From NCBI GenBank assembly GCA_003508835.1, contig PUFA01000203.1, positions 186,001-250,000 of the forward strand: 64,000 nt of DNA, given 5' to 3'. Position 1 is the first letter of the stretch; every line of letters starts with the position of its first letter. The DNA is from Eonycteris spelaea. Lineage: Eukaryota > Chordata > Mammalia > Chiroptera > Pteropodidae. Below the pieces are notes generated by a model. It ran no database searches. It was not told the DNA's origin and was given only the letters and a program-made list of their open reading frames with translations. Made by a program: the position numbers and the translations under genes. Below are positions 1 to 15,574 of this stretch, in pieces.

Positions 1-491
1 GTGAGTGTGGCAGAGCCTTCAACCAGAACATACACCTCACACAGCATAAAAGAATTCACACAGGAGCAAAGCCTTATGAGTGTGCTGAGTGTGGCAAAGC
101 CTTTCGACATTGCTCATCTCTTGCTCAACATCAAAAAACTCATACAGAAGAAAAACCTTACCAGTGTAATAAATGTGAGAAGGCCTTCAGCCAGAGCTCC
201 CATCTGACTCAGCATCAAAGAATCCACACTGGCGAGAAGCCGTATAAATGCAACGAATGTGACAAAGCCTTCAGCCGGAGCACTCACCTGAGCGAGCATC
301 AGAACACCCATACTGGGGAGAAACTGTACGACTGTGATGCATGCAGGGAGACTTGCAGCCAGAGCACGTGCCTCGTTCAGCATCAGAGAGTGCATTCGGG
401 AGAGAAGCCTTTTGGATGTAATGACTGTGGAAAAGCCTTCAGGTATCGCTCTGCTCTCAACAAACATCAGAGGCTGCACCCTGGCATATGA
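1..491 (+). CDS. C2H2 zinc-finger protein, C-terminal part of last exon (5' end outside window)
   Basis: This is the end of a Krüppel-type zinc-finger gene, probably a nuclear DNA-binding repressor. The reading frame enters from the left edge at base 3 and stops at TGA 489-491. It encodes one partial and five full fingers joined by HTGEKPY-type linkers. Finger 5 is degenerate: the usual GKAF after the second Cys reads RETC, so the conserved Phe is lost although both Cys and both His remain. Finger 6 is normal and the protein ends four residues after the last His. A poly(A) signal (AATAAA) lies near 943. No KRAB or SCAN domain can be seen. By position and strand the human counterparts would be ZNF184 or ZNF204P, but I cannot choose between them. 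Confidence 0.85.
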   Translation, partial: ECGRAFNQNIHLTQHKRIHTGAKPYECAECGKAFRHCSSLAQHQKTHTEEKPYQCNKCEKAFSQSSHLTQHQRIHTGEKPYKCNECDKAFSRSTHLSEHQNTHTGEKLYDCDACRETCSQSTCLVQHQRVHSGEKPFGCNDCGKAFRYRSALNKHQRLHPGI

Positions 492-3100
492 CTGTTCTAG
501 AAGCATCGTAAGCATAGGGGTGCATTTACTCTGTTTGTCCTCTATTAAGTACTGAAGAACCAGAGCAGACTGAGAAACCAGCTGCTTTAACCATTCTAAC
601 TTCTCACTGTCGTGCCATGGAGTCACTGACCTGAGTAATCACTTACACTGCTAAGCAAGTGTGTGACATTGGAAAATGCAACTTTTTAAATTTCACTTTC
701 TGCCGTGAAACGAGGGATTTGGAATAGATGATGCCATTGGTCGTGTGGAGTTTTATATTTAGTTCTGCTTATCCACAATATATTCTTGAATAGGATTACT
801 ACCCATCGGATTTCGCTGTGTTGCATCCAGAGCGTGTGTTTACGCATGTTTTGCTAACAAAGCACTTACGCTTCAGAAACTAGACTGGAGGTCTATTATG
901 CTCCTGCTCTCATGCATTTAAGTTGTTTAAGTAACTGGTTCCTAATAAAAATAAATCCAGAATACCCTCACATTAATATTTCATTAACATATAATGGCTT
1001 AACTGAGTACAAGTTTTGGACTCTTCTAGTATTTTTAACGTTTAGTTTATTATAACTACAGAGATTTTCTTCTTCAGCTTTACCAAGTGTCATTTAACCC
1101 CAGTTACACAGAGGAATCACTCTGGGAACCTAATAAAACGATTGCTGAGCCCCACTCCCAGAGACCGTCATTTAATTGGCCTAAGGGGTGGGACCCAGAC
1201 ATCAGCATATATTTTTTAACTCCTGATTGTGTTGCATCTATAAAATGAAAGGTATCCAAGGAGTTAGCTGTTAATTTTGTCAGGTATGATAGCATGTGTG
1301 AGAATAGTCTGTGGTTTTGAGAAATGCGTAATGAAATATCTAGGATTAAATTACATGTCTCACTTTCATTTAAAATGTCAGCAAAAGAATTTTTTTTAAA
1401 AAAGGGACTAATAAAGAAAATTGACAAAAATTTAATAATTATTGAATTCTGGCAATGAGCATATGGGAATTATTACTGTTTTATAATTTTGTGTATGTTT
1501 TAAATTTGTCATAATTTTTATAAGTGAATGTCTTATCAATTATTTCCTAGAGAACAGGTTTAAAATAGATTTGACTTGTTTTATGATCTTTGAGGTAAAA
1601 ATTAAACAATTTTAAAATGTAAACAAGTTCTAGAAAGAAATTAAGAGTTTATTCTGATATGACTTGCAAATAAGAGAACGGAGCCTTTCTCACAAACTGA
1701 ACACTCGCCTCTGAGGTGGGTAGAATGGCGCAGTGTGCACAAAGGCACACGTTACAGCCGATCCAGGGTTGCTAGGGAAACAAGGCCTTAAGTTTACATA
1801 ATTCCTTTTGTGATTGGAAGGGCAACTGGACGCTAGGCACTCAGCCAACTCAGTGGTCTGCAAGTGGGGATATGAGATGAGAACAGTGAGTAACAAGCAT
1901 CTCTCAGTGTCCTTGTCCTAGTCTCCACTCAGGCCTGCGGAACAGGGTTTTGGTCACACAGGATCGTGCAGGGAGTGTAGCGAGTGGCCGTCCGCCGCAG
2001 CGCTCTGCCATCAGAGCCAAAGTCCTGCCTTGTTAGCAGCTTCATAATTTAAATTACAAAAATTTCAAACGTTGGCCACAGATTATGATGTTAAAGTTAT
2101 TATGAGTCCTCAAAAGATGCAGCCTCATCTTGATTGCTCTCCAGCCCCTTTTCCTAAGTTCTGTCCTCTGCCCGCCCTTCCCAGCTCGTTCATTTCTTAG
2201 GCTAATTTTAAAGAGGGTTCATTTCGGCGGGAGAGAAGAGGCAAGGGGCCATATGAAAAGACCTGGCTTTGAAGGGATGTGAAAGTGAAATTTATCACCA
2301 GCTGTTGTCTCCATCTCCCCAAACAGCATGAAAAGCCATCAACTAGGAATTAGGGCCAAGGGCCATTCCACAGTAACTTCCAAATCCATGCCGACAGCTT
2401 TCAGGCACCTGGGATTCTTAACCACCTATAGTCTGTTTTCTAGTTGTTAAAATGCAAGAATGACTTCATTTGTACCAGGAAAGGTAGGAAAGCACTAGCA
2501 GAATTTCAACACAAACTTATGCATGAAAATCAGATAGAAAAATGAGTATGCCGACTTAGCCCGCATAGCCAACAATGCACTTTCTCCATTAAAACCAATA
2601 TTAAATTGAATTTCATCAGATCTGCACACTGTGTAGCAAAAGGCATTAAAATAATGTTAAAAGCACCTGGAGCATAGTCAGGTGTTTGTACCACTAAGAA
2701 ATACTTTTCATTACAGAAGAAGCCTGAAGCATCCGTCCTTGCTCGCATGGTGACCCTGTTGGTGTTGGGCGCCCATGCACCTTCACTCCTGGTGGTGCTC
2801 GGAAGGGAGGTGATGCCTGGGGTCCGCAGGCTGAGGAGTGAGCACCCTGCTGTCACACAGGGGGCTGGAGGCCTTCGGGGGCTCTGGGCCGTCCTGCCCT
2901 GCGTGCCCCAGCGGGGCGGCTCATTGTGTGGCCCCCACAGCCACATTGGGACTCACGTGTGTCTTCAGAAATAAACAGTAGAGCAGCAGGACATTTTCAA
3001 AGAAGGTTCATACCAGGAATAAAGGTGGAAGAGAAAATCTATATGGGAAATCTAGAGGCCAGTTTAAGACTCATCACCTAAATCAGGAGAAATATCTGGG
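492..3100. other. 3' UTR and AT-rich intergenic sequence
   Basis: The first ~470 bases are the 3' UTR of the zinc-finger gene, ending near the AATAAA at about 943. The rest is AT-rich with only short chance frames. I see no RNA gene or identifiable repeat in it. Confidence 0.5.
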
Positions 3101-3665
3101 ACGAGACATGGTCACCTGCATGAAAATTCCTGCCAATGAAAGATACGGAATCTAATGAATTTGGAAAATATTTCAATATAGATCAATACTTGTTTCAGAG
3201 AAGCATGATCCAATAGAAGAGTGTTGTAAATATGGTACATGTGGAAAGATGTTTAAACAAAACGCAGATTAATTATACTCATGAAATGTGATGGGAAAAC
3301 CCTTGTAAATATACTGAATGTGGGAAAACCTTCGAGATCACACCACACTTGTTCAACATCAGAGAAATACCAGAGGGTGACCCTGTAGATGTAATGAGTG
3401 TGGAGAGGGATTTAAGCAGAGTTCTCACTGCACAAACCGTCAGGAGACTCACGCAGGAGTCTGCAAATGCGGTGACCGTGGCAACGCCTTCAGTTATTGC
3501 TCAGTTCGTGTGCGACATCAGAGAACGCACAGTGGGCGGGACCTTACAAATGTACTGCACGTGGCAAGACATTGGGTCATATAGCACATACCTTACTCAG
3601 CATCAAAGAATTCACACTGGCGAGAACCCCTCCAAATGCCTTGAACGTAGAAAGGCTTTTAGCCA
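3100..3665 (+). pseudogene. Decayed C2H2 zinc-finger array
   Basis: This stretch resembles a zinc-finger exon read in shifting frames. Phrases recur at finger spacing: TGTAATGAGTGTGG near 3390, CATCAGAGAACGCAC near 3519 and CAGCATCAAAGAATTCACAC near 3599, matching the second-Cys and His-linker parts of fingers. Key Cys and His codons are missing and the frame breaks several times, so no protein of finger type can be made. It lies on the same strand as the intact array 3 kb upstream and may be an old duplicate of it. ZNF204P lies next to POM121L2 in human and is a reasonable counterpart. The array stops where a GGGAT-type repeat begins. Confidence 0.7.
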
Positions 3666-3775
3666 CATCTGGGACGGGATGGGATGGGGCGGGATAGGGC
3701 TGGGTGGAGTGAGTTGGGTGGAGTGGGTGAGGTCGTGTGGAATGGGCTGGGGTGGATGAGGATGAGGACATTTTC
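3666..3775 (+). repeat. GGGAT/GGGTGGA-type purine-rich minisatellite
   Basis: Imperfect tandem units of GGGATGGG, GGGCGGGAT and GGGTGGAGT run for about 110 bases. The repeat abuts the last recognisable zinc-finger codons and leads into GC-rich sequence. Confidence 0.7.
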
Positions 3776-4330
3776 GTCGAGGCAGGAGTGCTAACCCCAT
3801 GCTCGGGCCTCCACTTCCTGGCATCCCTCCGCCCCAAGGTTTCCTCAGGCCATACTCTACGGCGCCTCCTCGGGTCTCTCGCTCTTCTTGGACCCGCAGG
3901 GACAGCCCCGCGAAGAGGCGGTTCGGAGGCTGAGTCTGGCGGACAGAAAGCGCAGACTCGGAGGTACCGCGGGGACCAGGGGGGCGGGATGGGGAAGGAT
4001 CGATGGTGGTGGTGGTGGCGGGTGTTAAAGAGGCTGAGGAAAGGGGAGGGAGGCGAGAAGGGAGGAGGAGAAAGACGAGGAGGAAAACGGACCCCGTTCT
4101 CCTGGGAACGCTGCGGTCAGCCGGGGGCCTCCGTTGCGCCGCAGAGCGCAGCTGGACGTCGTGGACCGCCTTGGGAGTTTTGTGGCAAATCCAGTGCTAA
4201 GCTGTAGTCAACAGCTGATCCAAATCTTCGTCTAGGTCGCACATATTTAACCTCTCCTGAGGAAAGCCTTTCCACACGCGACCTGAGTGGCAGTCCGCCA
4301 TGCGGTGTGGCGCGCGAGCCTCCTGTCCTC
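3776..4330. other. GC-rich stretch without assigned gene
   Basis: CpG-rich sequence with a GGT/GGC-rich patch near 4003 and a purine-rich patch at 4030-4090. Both strands have open frames, but their composition reflects GC content and no family is recognisable. Confidence 0.4.
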
Positions 4331-4557
4331 GCCTTCCCAGCGAGAATCTCGCCCTCTGCTTGATGACTTAAGACACTTCGGATAAATTAAGACTCATTGG
4401 CTATGGTACTTTGCCTCCTTGAAAATGATCTATTTTCTAATTTTAATTAGTATTTCTTAAGGTATTTTAATATTTTTATGGTAAATGACTGTAGACGATT
4501 TATTCTTCATTCAGCATATTATTTTTGCAGCCAGTTCGGTACATCAATTAACTAACT

Positions 4558-4676
4558 GCCTACAGCACCCGGTCATTCCCAGGCGGTCTCCCATCCAAGT
4601 ACTGACCAGGCCCGACCCTGCTTAGCTTCCGAGATCAGACGAGATCGGGCGCGTTCAGGGTGGCTTGGCCGTAGAC
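4558..4676 (-). rRNA. 5S rRNA-like sequence, near full length
   Basis: Read on the minus strand, this 119-base sequence closely follows mammalian 5S rRNA from the GTCTACGGCC start to the GCTGTAGGC end. It keeps the internal control region of the Pol III promoter, including AAGCTAAGCAGGGTCGGGCC and GGATGGGAGACC. Visible differences are in the first helix (CCAAGCC instead of CCATACC) and one extra base near GGGAATGACC. No run of four T follows the 3' end on the minus strand, so a proper Pol III terminator is absent. It is probably a dispersed 5S copy. Whether it is transcribed cannot be told from sequence. Confidence 0.85.
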
Positions 4677-4739
4677 TTATTCCATTTTCTTTATCAGAAA
4701 TATGGGAATGGACTTAAAGTGGACTCAGTAGTGACAGCC

Positions 4740-5640
4740 ATCGGCTCATAGCAGGTCCCTGGATGGAGCGGGGCGGGATTGGGCGGGGCGGGGAGCAGCT
4801 CGGCGGTTGCAGGTGCGCGCGGCGCGGGCTCTACGTCGATGCTGCGCCCGTCCGCTGGCCGGGAAGAGAGGGGGCTCTTGTCCGGTTTATGAAAATGGCT
4901 CGTCCAGGTTCTGACGCGGAGCTTTTTTCCTTGGCCCTTTTTTTCACCGCGCCCGGTGACGCGGCCGCACCGAAGACCGGTGCTCCTGGGCCCGGCCAGA
5001 CGCTGGTGCGCGTCCCCAACCGCCCCGGCCCCTCCTGTTATGGGCCGCGGGGCGGGGACGCCTCTTCCCGACCTGCCCAGGCCTTTCTTTTGCCTGAAAA
5101 TCCAACGCCCCTCCCCCGCCCCCGGCTGTGGGAGATTCGATCTCCACCCCCAGGCGACCCGGGCCGTCACCCCCAGGCCCGCACATTCGCCCGCGCGCCA
5201 AAGTGCCCCAGACAGGACGTTTTTCATTTCCAGCAGCTGCGCGGGGCACCGTCGGGGATCCAGTCGTGCGCCCCGATTCGCGCCGCCTCCGACTGCGCTC
5301 CCTGGTGCTACTCCGGGCACCCGGGTCAGGGGCACCAGGAACCCGGGCCCTCGAGGGTCGCCGCAGCTCTGCGGTCCCAGACCTGCGCTCGGCGCTGCCT
5401 CCCGCCACCCTCGCACGCGGCTTGGGCAGAGCCGACAGGGCGGCCGAGGCCCCGCGTGCCCCCCGCTCCCACGGCTGCTGACCTGTGGACGTGGTGCCTG
5501 TGGGTGTCGAGCGCCCCGAGACTCTCTCATTTTCCTCGCGCGGGGATCCCAACGGTCACCGAACCCTGCGAGTCGGCAGACGTCAGAAACCTCGGAGGCG
5601 GAGACCCTCCCAGAGCCGCCGAGCCGCCTTCCCGCTCCGC
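4740..5640 (+). promoter_or_regulatory. CpG island upstream of POM121L2
   Basis: This is dense in CpG, with GC boxes (GGGGCGGG) near 4770-4790 and 5048. It runs straight into the POM121L2 start codon, so it probably holds that gene's promoter and 5' UTR. Long open frames on both strands are composition artefacts. Confidence 0.55.
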
Positions 5641-8711
<3,071 letters not shown>

Positions 8712-10880
8712 CCAGCGTCCCTCAGAGGCACCCTGACCCAGATCTCAGCATTTCTGGGAGGAGCCTCAGTCTCTTCCAAGTCCCTAAAGCAAAAACCCCA
8801 GATCAATGGCTAGAGCTTTACCTGTTCATCTTTGGGTTCTTATTTACATTCTAGAAAAAAGTGGAGCACCAGAGTGTTCAGGGGTGATAGCAGAAAGAAA
8901 TGAGGTGGAACCTCTGTAATTTAACAGAACCTTGCCTTCCCCTCCCGCCCACTCCTCTGCATGAATGTAAGCTCGTTCAGGACACTGCCTCCTGGGGACA
9001 GACATGCCAGGAAGATGACGGATACAGCACAGGCCCTGTTGCATCTTTGAGAGGAGGACTAGATTCCAAGAGATTATATTTGGCTCTTAGAAGTGGTTCC
9101 CTGTCCCTGGTCTCTGGAAATGCTGAGTCCTTCTTTTTGCTGCCTGCTTGTTCCTCAGTGGGTTTTTGGAGGAATTTTGATGTAATTTGACTGACTTGTC
9201 CTTGAGGACCAATGGCCAATGCGGAGGGGCCCCTGCGTGCTGTTTGCACTGGGCCACTTCCTCCAACCAAGCTGTTTTAATCTTTTACCAAGAGAGATGG
9301 TGTTCCAGACCCACCCTTCTCTTGGACAATTTAGCCCCTAAGAGACTGGGGAGGGAAGGCTCAGCCTGTCAGACCCAGAGGTCATTCCTCATTCCAGAAC
9401 AAAGCTGCTCTTTGCTGCAGACAGGGGGACTTTTCTGTTTGCCACATTTTCATTCATCACTCTCCAGTGTGTTTAGAGACTTGTTTTCTTCACTGGGCCT
9501 GGTGTGATGTGTAACATGTGCTTTCGGTTGACTCGTAGGAGTCAATAGATCCCAACTTGTCAATAGATCCCAACTTACCCGTGTAAAGGTTTCTGGGTCC
9601 TGGCTAATTGGGGGAGACTATAGCACCACATTGTGGCTACAAATGTTGAATGCCTATTTTCAAGTGTTTGACTTCAAGGGTGACTTCTGAGGAAGAAGTA
9701 GGGCCAGGTGAGGGACAGACAGGTGGTGCAAACTTGCTTTTTCTCTCTACATCATAGGTCATGATCCCACCAGTAGGAGCCAGAAATGCTCAGTTAGGGA
9801 ACTAAAGCTCGCACCTCATTTTTTTTTGATTCATACATTCACATCGCTCCTGGTTGAGGTAGACAAGGCAGGACGCCTCTTGGGCCTGGGAACAAAGATG
9901 AGCAGGTGCCGAGGCTGATTTCTATAACCAATAGGAGGTCTATAGATGAGCCATAACACATTCCCTAGCATTTCTTATCATCCTGATGGGAAAAAAGAGG
10001 CAATATGACTTTCTGAGCACATCTATCTTCTGTTTTATGGGCACCTTGGAAGGGGCCCATTTGGAAAAGCAAGTCATCTAAAATTGGTTGATAAAATAAA
10101 AATAAATTGAATAAGTCAACGGTATGTGAATTACTGTTAAATTTATATCAGTTTGGAGGCAGAAATACATTAAAAAAAAAAAAAACTTGTCCAAGCTCAC
10201 CCAGTTAGTAAAGGTGAGATTCAGGATTTAAACCCTAATAGTTCCTATTTCTCCCTCGTACAGCAAATACCCATGCCCATCTGCTCCAGCAAAAATAAAT
10301 GAGCGATACTATGTCACGTAATGTATTCATGTAATTGCATACACACAATGATATACCAGGCAATCAAGGAAGAGATTGCACCACACACAGGCCTGGATAT
10401 CAGGAGCAGGGGTGGGGTCATGGGAACCATATGAAGAGTGCGTTTGCCACCCTGGTTCCTGGTCAGGTCATCACCTGGGACACATGTGTTATGTCCTGTG
10501 TGTCAACAAGATAAATAATGAAAAACAAAGAGCTAGGCTGATGGGTGGGAGGGCATAATCCATTTGAAAGAAGGCACCCAGAAAAGAGCTATTGAAATAA
10601 ATTATTTTATTTTATATATTATATACACAGATTTTAATTTATTATTTTTTATTTAATGTTATAATAATGCACATTTTCCCACTACAACAAATACTTTTTG
10701 AACATATAATTCTGAAAGTTGCATATAGTTTATCAGATGGAGGACATGTAGGGACACAGGCTGCATGTCTTTGGTCATAACAGTGAAGACATCATGCCCA
10801 CAAGCATTTGCTGCATTGAACTGAAAACTGCAGTTCATTTGTACCCTCCAAATGGTTTTTGAATAATGCTGTGATGAACA
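8712..10880. other. Intergenic, no gene seen
   Basis: This follows the POM121L2 stop and contains its 3' UTR for an unknown distance. A short 18-base tandem duplication lies at 9541-9576 and a run of 13 A near 10172. No RNA gene or coding frame is supported. Confidence 0.4.
9541..9576 (+). repeat. Perfect 18-bp tandem duplication
   Basis: GTCAATAGATCCCAACTT occurs twice in direct succession without mismatch. Confidence 0.9.
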
Positions 10881-10899
10881 CATCTATATGAAAAGCTGT

Positions 10900-11365
10900 A
10901 TCTGCATCTATATTTCCAAAGGATTAAAGCTTAGAAGTGGAATCACTGGGTAAATATGGAGAAACACCTCTAGACTCACCAATCAATATTGTAGAACTGT
11001 CTGTTTCTCCCTTCAATTTTCTCAGTTTATTTACATTTGGGGCTATGTTGTTTGATGCATATATGTTTATAATTGTTATAGCTTCTTGATGAATTGGTTC
11101 TTTACGACCGACATGTAATGTTTTCCTTTGTATCTTGTATCAGTTTTTTAATTTAAAGTTTGTTTTGTCTAATATTAATGTAGCCACCCCAGCCTCCTTT
11201 TGATTACTATTTTCATTGAATATCTTTCTCCATCCTTTCACTATAGACTTAATCACTTTGGACCTAAAGTGAGTTTCTTGCAGACAGCACATCATTGGAT
11301 CATTTAAAAATTTCATTGAACCAAACTCTGCCTTTTGATTGGAGAATTTAACTCATTTAAGGTAC
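10900..11365 (-). mobile_element. LINE-1 fragment (ORF2 region, antisense)
   Basis: Read on the plus strand this is the familiar reverse complement of L1 ORF2. It includes TTGTTTTGTCTAATATTAAT near 11161, then a CATCCTTTCACT block and the TGAGTTTCTTGCAGACAGCA block near 11271. Indels and stops show that it is old and inactive. Only part of the element is present. Confidence 0.75.
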
Positions 11366-12700
11366 CAATAAGGAAGACACCACTGTGCAGAACAAAAATG
11401 TACGTTTTTGGTTGCTCAACTCAGTAGGCAGAACTCAAGTCCATTCTCAAAGCTCCCGCCAATTGTCTTCTTGATGAATTTGACCATTCCTGGCATGAGG
11501 TGTCTTTCTTTTCCTTAACAGCAACCCCAGAGTGGCAGCCCAGACAGAAAGGGGGTTAAGGAATGCCAAGGTAATTCTAGTTCAGCCACTTGAGTGCTCT
11601 TGTTGGATCCACATGGTCTTAGGTGACAAGGGCAATGAACTCCTAGGTGAGTATATTCCTTGCCAAGTATCCCTACAATGACACTACACATAGGTTTCAA
11701 AGTTTTATAAAAATGCACTTGTCACATTTTCACCATAAAGTGACTCTTTGAATGAAATGTCTGGGTGTAAGAGATGATTGGAAAGAAGGTAAAGTTCTAG
11801 CTACTGGCATGGGACATACTGAAGGGAACTGGAAAGGGAGCACATTCTACCTGGGGAGACATGAGGAAGGGATATTAATGGTCTTTGCCTCTTGAAATCA
11901 TCACCTTTGCTTCCTCATCAATGAAAATACTTTGGGGTGGCTCTCCTGGACTTACAGGTGCCTTAAATTGAAATAATACTGGGTTAGTTGCATGTTTCTG
12001 GCCACAATTTGGTCACCATTCCCCATACATTTACTAAGAAGTCTACAGGAAAGAGCCATAGCTCCTGCACTTCCATGAACACCTGTCAACATCTCCAGTT
12101 ATGTCCCCAGCCCAAATTCCCAGGGTTGCCCTGCAGCTGTTCTGTGGACCTGAGTCCATGCTTCAGAATCTGCCTCACACTGCCTGCCAGCAGGCTCTGA
12201 GCAGAGCAATTCTGGGGCTCCTAGCAGGCGGTGAGTTGCTGAGATGCTGGCAGGTGCAGAGCTAGGCTCCAAGCACACTGCTCATCAGGACAGAACCCAG
12301 AACTTGTAATCCAGCTTCGTAGCTCTCACTTTGGAGCTGCGTTCCTGGCTCTTTTTGAGCTTCCGGTAAGGAAAAAGACTGGTGACAGCATGGTCAGTTT
12401 CCTGTGAACTGCTCTGAGCCTGGCCTTGTAGCCATAGGTCTGGAGTCCATAAGAATGTCCGAGCCTTTGCTCAGCTGATTCCTGTTCTACCTGACCTTGA
12501 GGTCAGAGGCGCTAAGTCCTACAGAAGTGATTATCTTCATTTTTGAAGGTGCCAGGACATCAGATAACAGATCGTTTAAAGTGACAGGCTTAAGATAGAT
12601 CTCCATGCTGAAAAGGTTCCTGGTCGCTGGCCTGGAGGCATGTGTTTTAATCTTATGTGTTCTTTCATTTTCTTTCTTCTCAGTCTCCCTCTCTTTCTCC
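11366..12700. other. Intergenic, no gene seen
   Basis: Mixed-composition sequence with short chance frames only. I could not place it in a repeat family. Confidence 0.35.
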
Positions 12701-12709
12701 TTTCTTTGG

Positions 12710-13060
12710 TTATTACTTTTCTGTGGTTTCCCTGTTTCCAATACTTTATTTGAAGTATATTTCACACATAGTAAAATGCAAAGATCTGAAGGTAGACAGC
12801 TTAATGAAATTCACACATTTATTCCCACATGACCACCACCCAGACCAAGATTGAGAACATTCCCAATTGAGAACATGCCCCCTTACCAGTCAGTACAGCA
12901 CCTTGCAAGCTAATCGCTGTCATGATGTCTTCACCAGATAATTTTGCTTGCTCTTGATCATCATATAAGTGGAATCATGTAGTATATCCTATTGTGTGGC
13001 ATTTTTTGCCCAGTGTGATGTTTTTTGATTTACTTGGGTCATGACATGTACAAAAATTCA
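12710..13060 (-). mobile_element. Old LINE-1 3' end fragment
   Basis: The phrases ATATAAGTGGAATCATGTAG near 12964 and AAATTCACACATTTATTCCC near 12808 are typical of antisense L1M 3' regions. The match is by eye and the subfamily is not determined. Confidence 0.5.
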
Positions 13061-13189
13061 GAACAATTTATTATTATCACTAAGCAAGATTCCATTTTCT
13101 AAGCAGACCACAACTTACCTACAGAGGGAAATGCGAAACAGCTGACAATATTCATAGAAAAGAAAAGCAGGAGATACCTAATTCTAGCA

Positions 13190-13261
13190 AGCAGAGTGGC
13201 GCAGCGGGAGCGTGCTGGGCCCATAACCCAGAGGTCGATGGATTGAAACCATCCTCTGCTA
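13190..13261 (+). tRNA. Initiator tRNA-Met (CAT)
   Basis: The 72 bases follow vertebrate initiator tRNA-Met, with the AGCAGAG/CTCTGCT acceptor stem, CTGGG/CCCAG anticodon stem around CCCATAA, and an A54-A60 T loop that marks initiators. Two bases differ from the usual sequence. One is in the D loop (GGGAG for GGAAG). The other is T56 in place of C in the T loop (ATTGAAA), which breaks the G19-C56 tertiary pair and alters a core B-box base. The gene has only TTT directly downstream; the first TTTT is about 31 bases away. The fold is otherwise perfect, so it could still be transcribed, perhaps weakly. Confidence 0.93.
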
Positions 13262-15570
13262 AGGCTGTTTCTGCAACGTTATAAGCACCCTGTTTTCCTC
13301 CCACATCTCCAGCAGAAGATACAATTAAGAAGTTCAATTTGCACGTGTTCTCTTCTTTCCCACCCTCACCAAACCCCAGGAGATACATGGGGGGAGGCTA
13401 TGGAGGCAGCTGTCACCCAGCCTGCTGCTTCTCAGCAGGAGGTGCAGGGGTGGGTGAGGTCAGTGACCTCCTGGGGCTCAGGCTTCTTTTGGCTGGTCTA
13501 ATGGTTAAATCCCCATGAGAAAGATTAATGAGAAAATATCCAAATTTAATATATATGTATTCAAGAGAACCCTGTATACATGAGTCAGAGACCTCACATA
13601 GGTGACAGGCTCACAGACAGAAAGGGAAAATGAAGTAAGAACCATTAAACTGCTGACTCCAACAGATTCATGTAATTCGTGATGACATAATGTGTCTTTG
13701 CTTTAAATTTCTACAGTTAAAATAATAAGCACATTTAACCTTAAGACTATTACACATGTGAAAGAATGTCTTGTCTTTAAAGCATTTTTTCATCTCTGTA
13801 TGTCTTCTTATTGGTGTTCTTGTGACTTCTTTACTAATTTTTACAGTCTGTTAATCTAGCACACGTGTAACTTCATTATATATTTTTATATTCTTATATT
13901 GGGCACTGATGAGAACATAGATTTGTCATAAGTACTGCATGTGATATTTAATTAACTGTCATAAAATAAAGTACATTTATTTAGTTTGGAAATGCATTTA
14001 TTTGTAAGAATCACATTTTTTTTCTTACTGTTAAAAGAATGATAACCCATTAAGAAGGAGAATCATGGCAAAATTGTGTGATAAATCATGCAACAGATAA
14101 AAGCATGCAAAAGCAGGCAATAAAAGCAAACAAGAGGCAAAAATTCAATACAGGAGCACACATTCTAAAAATCGTGTTTGACATAGAATGTTGGAAACTT
14201 AGGAGCTGATTTGTTAACCAAATAACTTTAAAACATAGATTTTATCTTTAGACAATTTATTCTAGTTTCCAAAGTAGAAAAAATAGACACCTCAAAATGT
14301 GAAACTGCTTTAAGGGAAGAATCTTTGATGCTGAAAGAGGTGGTGTGATAATGTTCTTAACAGCATAAACTTGGAAGTCAGAATGCAAAATCTTTTAATC
14401 CCAAACTTGCCATCTTTTGCCTAAATGGCCTTAGACAAATTAATTGCCTTTTTGTGTTCAGGATTCCTCATTTCTATAAAGCAATCTTCTCGGATGGGGC
14501 ACATCTACCATTATTCTTCCCATCTTCTGCATTCCCTGTCCAGAATTCTTCACATTGTCCTAAATATTTTCTGAGAGTGAGCATGGTAAAGGAAGGGGAG
14601 GGGACTATTGGAAAGTGGAAAGTCTCCTCTGTCTATCAAACATCTTCCCATAGAACGTGTAATTTGTTTAGTCAAGTGGTATAGATGTCACTCCGATGAG
14701 TCTGAAAACCACATTCGAAGACATCAATCTGTGCAATTTTCCTTAAAGAAGCTAGCTGTTAATGCATTGGTAATGCTAATTCTTTTCAGTGGGAGAATTC
14801 AATCCCTCTTTCTCTTCTGAATTATATATTTCCACAGTTTCTGCCAGTGATGTATCCCAGCATAGACAATTATCTACTCATTACGAACCTCAGTTCTTCA
14901 TCTCGAAGTTGGGGTAACAAGCACCCATAGGACCATGGTAAGTGTTCACATATTTGTTCAAACTTTACTGTGTGTAGTAGGCACTGTGGTAGGGTTTCAC
15001 TGGTGAATAAAACCAGGCACTGCACCCACCCTTTTAGAAATTATATTTTGGTGAGAAAGACAGAGCAATCAAGCTATCATGGTAATTTACATAAAATGTG
15101 CAATGAAAGAGGTATTTAGAGCTAAAAGAAATATGAAGATTTATTTAGAAAGTTTTTAAGGAAGTTCTTTTGGAAAAGGTAAAGATTGACAAGACGTTAA
15201 TTAAGTGTAGAAGGGTATTTAATGTAGAAAAAAACGTGCACAAATCCAGAGCAAATAAGAGAGACTGAGAGAAAAGAGCGGTAAGGTATGAAGTGGGGCT
15301 GAAGACATAACTGGCCATGGAGAGGATTTCAGGCCATAATCTTAAGGGTTACAGAATAAAAGAGCCATAAAATGTGTGATGGTCAATTCTTTTATAAAAA
15401 CCAGTTTCTGCTTTTGTCCTCTCAAAGTACACAGAATTTGAGATCTGGTATAACCTAAGCTAAGGGTGTGTGTGGTGGGGGGAGGGAAAACTGAATTTCC
15501 ACCAAACAATTTGAGAAAACTCACAGGAATTCGGCTCCTGTGAGTCCCGTTAGTCCACCAGGGACAAAAA
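13262..15570. other. AT-rich intergenic with old repeats
   Basis: A MIR-like piece lies around 14370-14480 (GCCATCTTTTGCC, then CCTTAGACAAATTAATTGCC). An old mammalian interspersed repeat is likely around 14950-15300 (GGCACTGTGGTAGG, GTGAATAAAACCAGGCACTG). No gene is seen. Confidence 0.4.
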
Positions 15571-15574
15571 CGGT

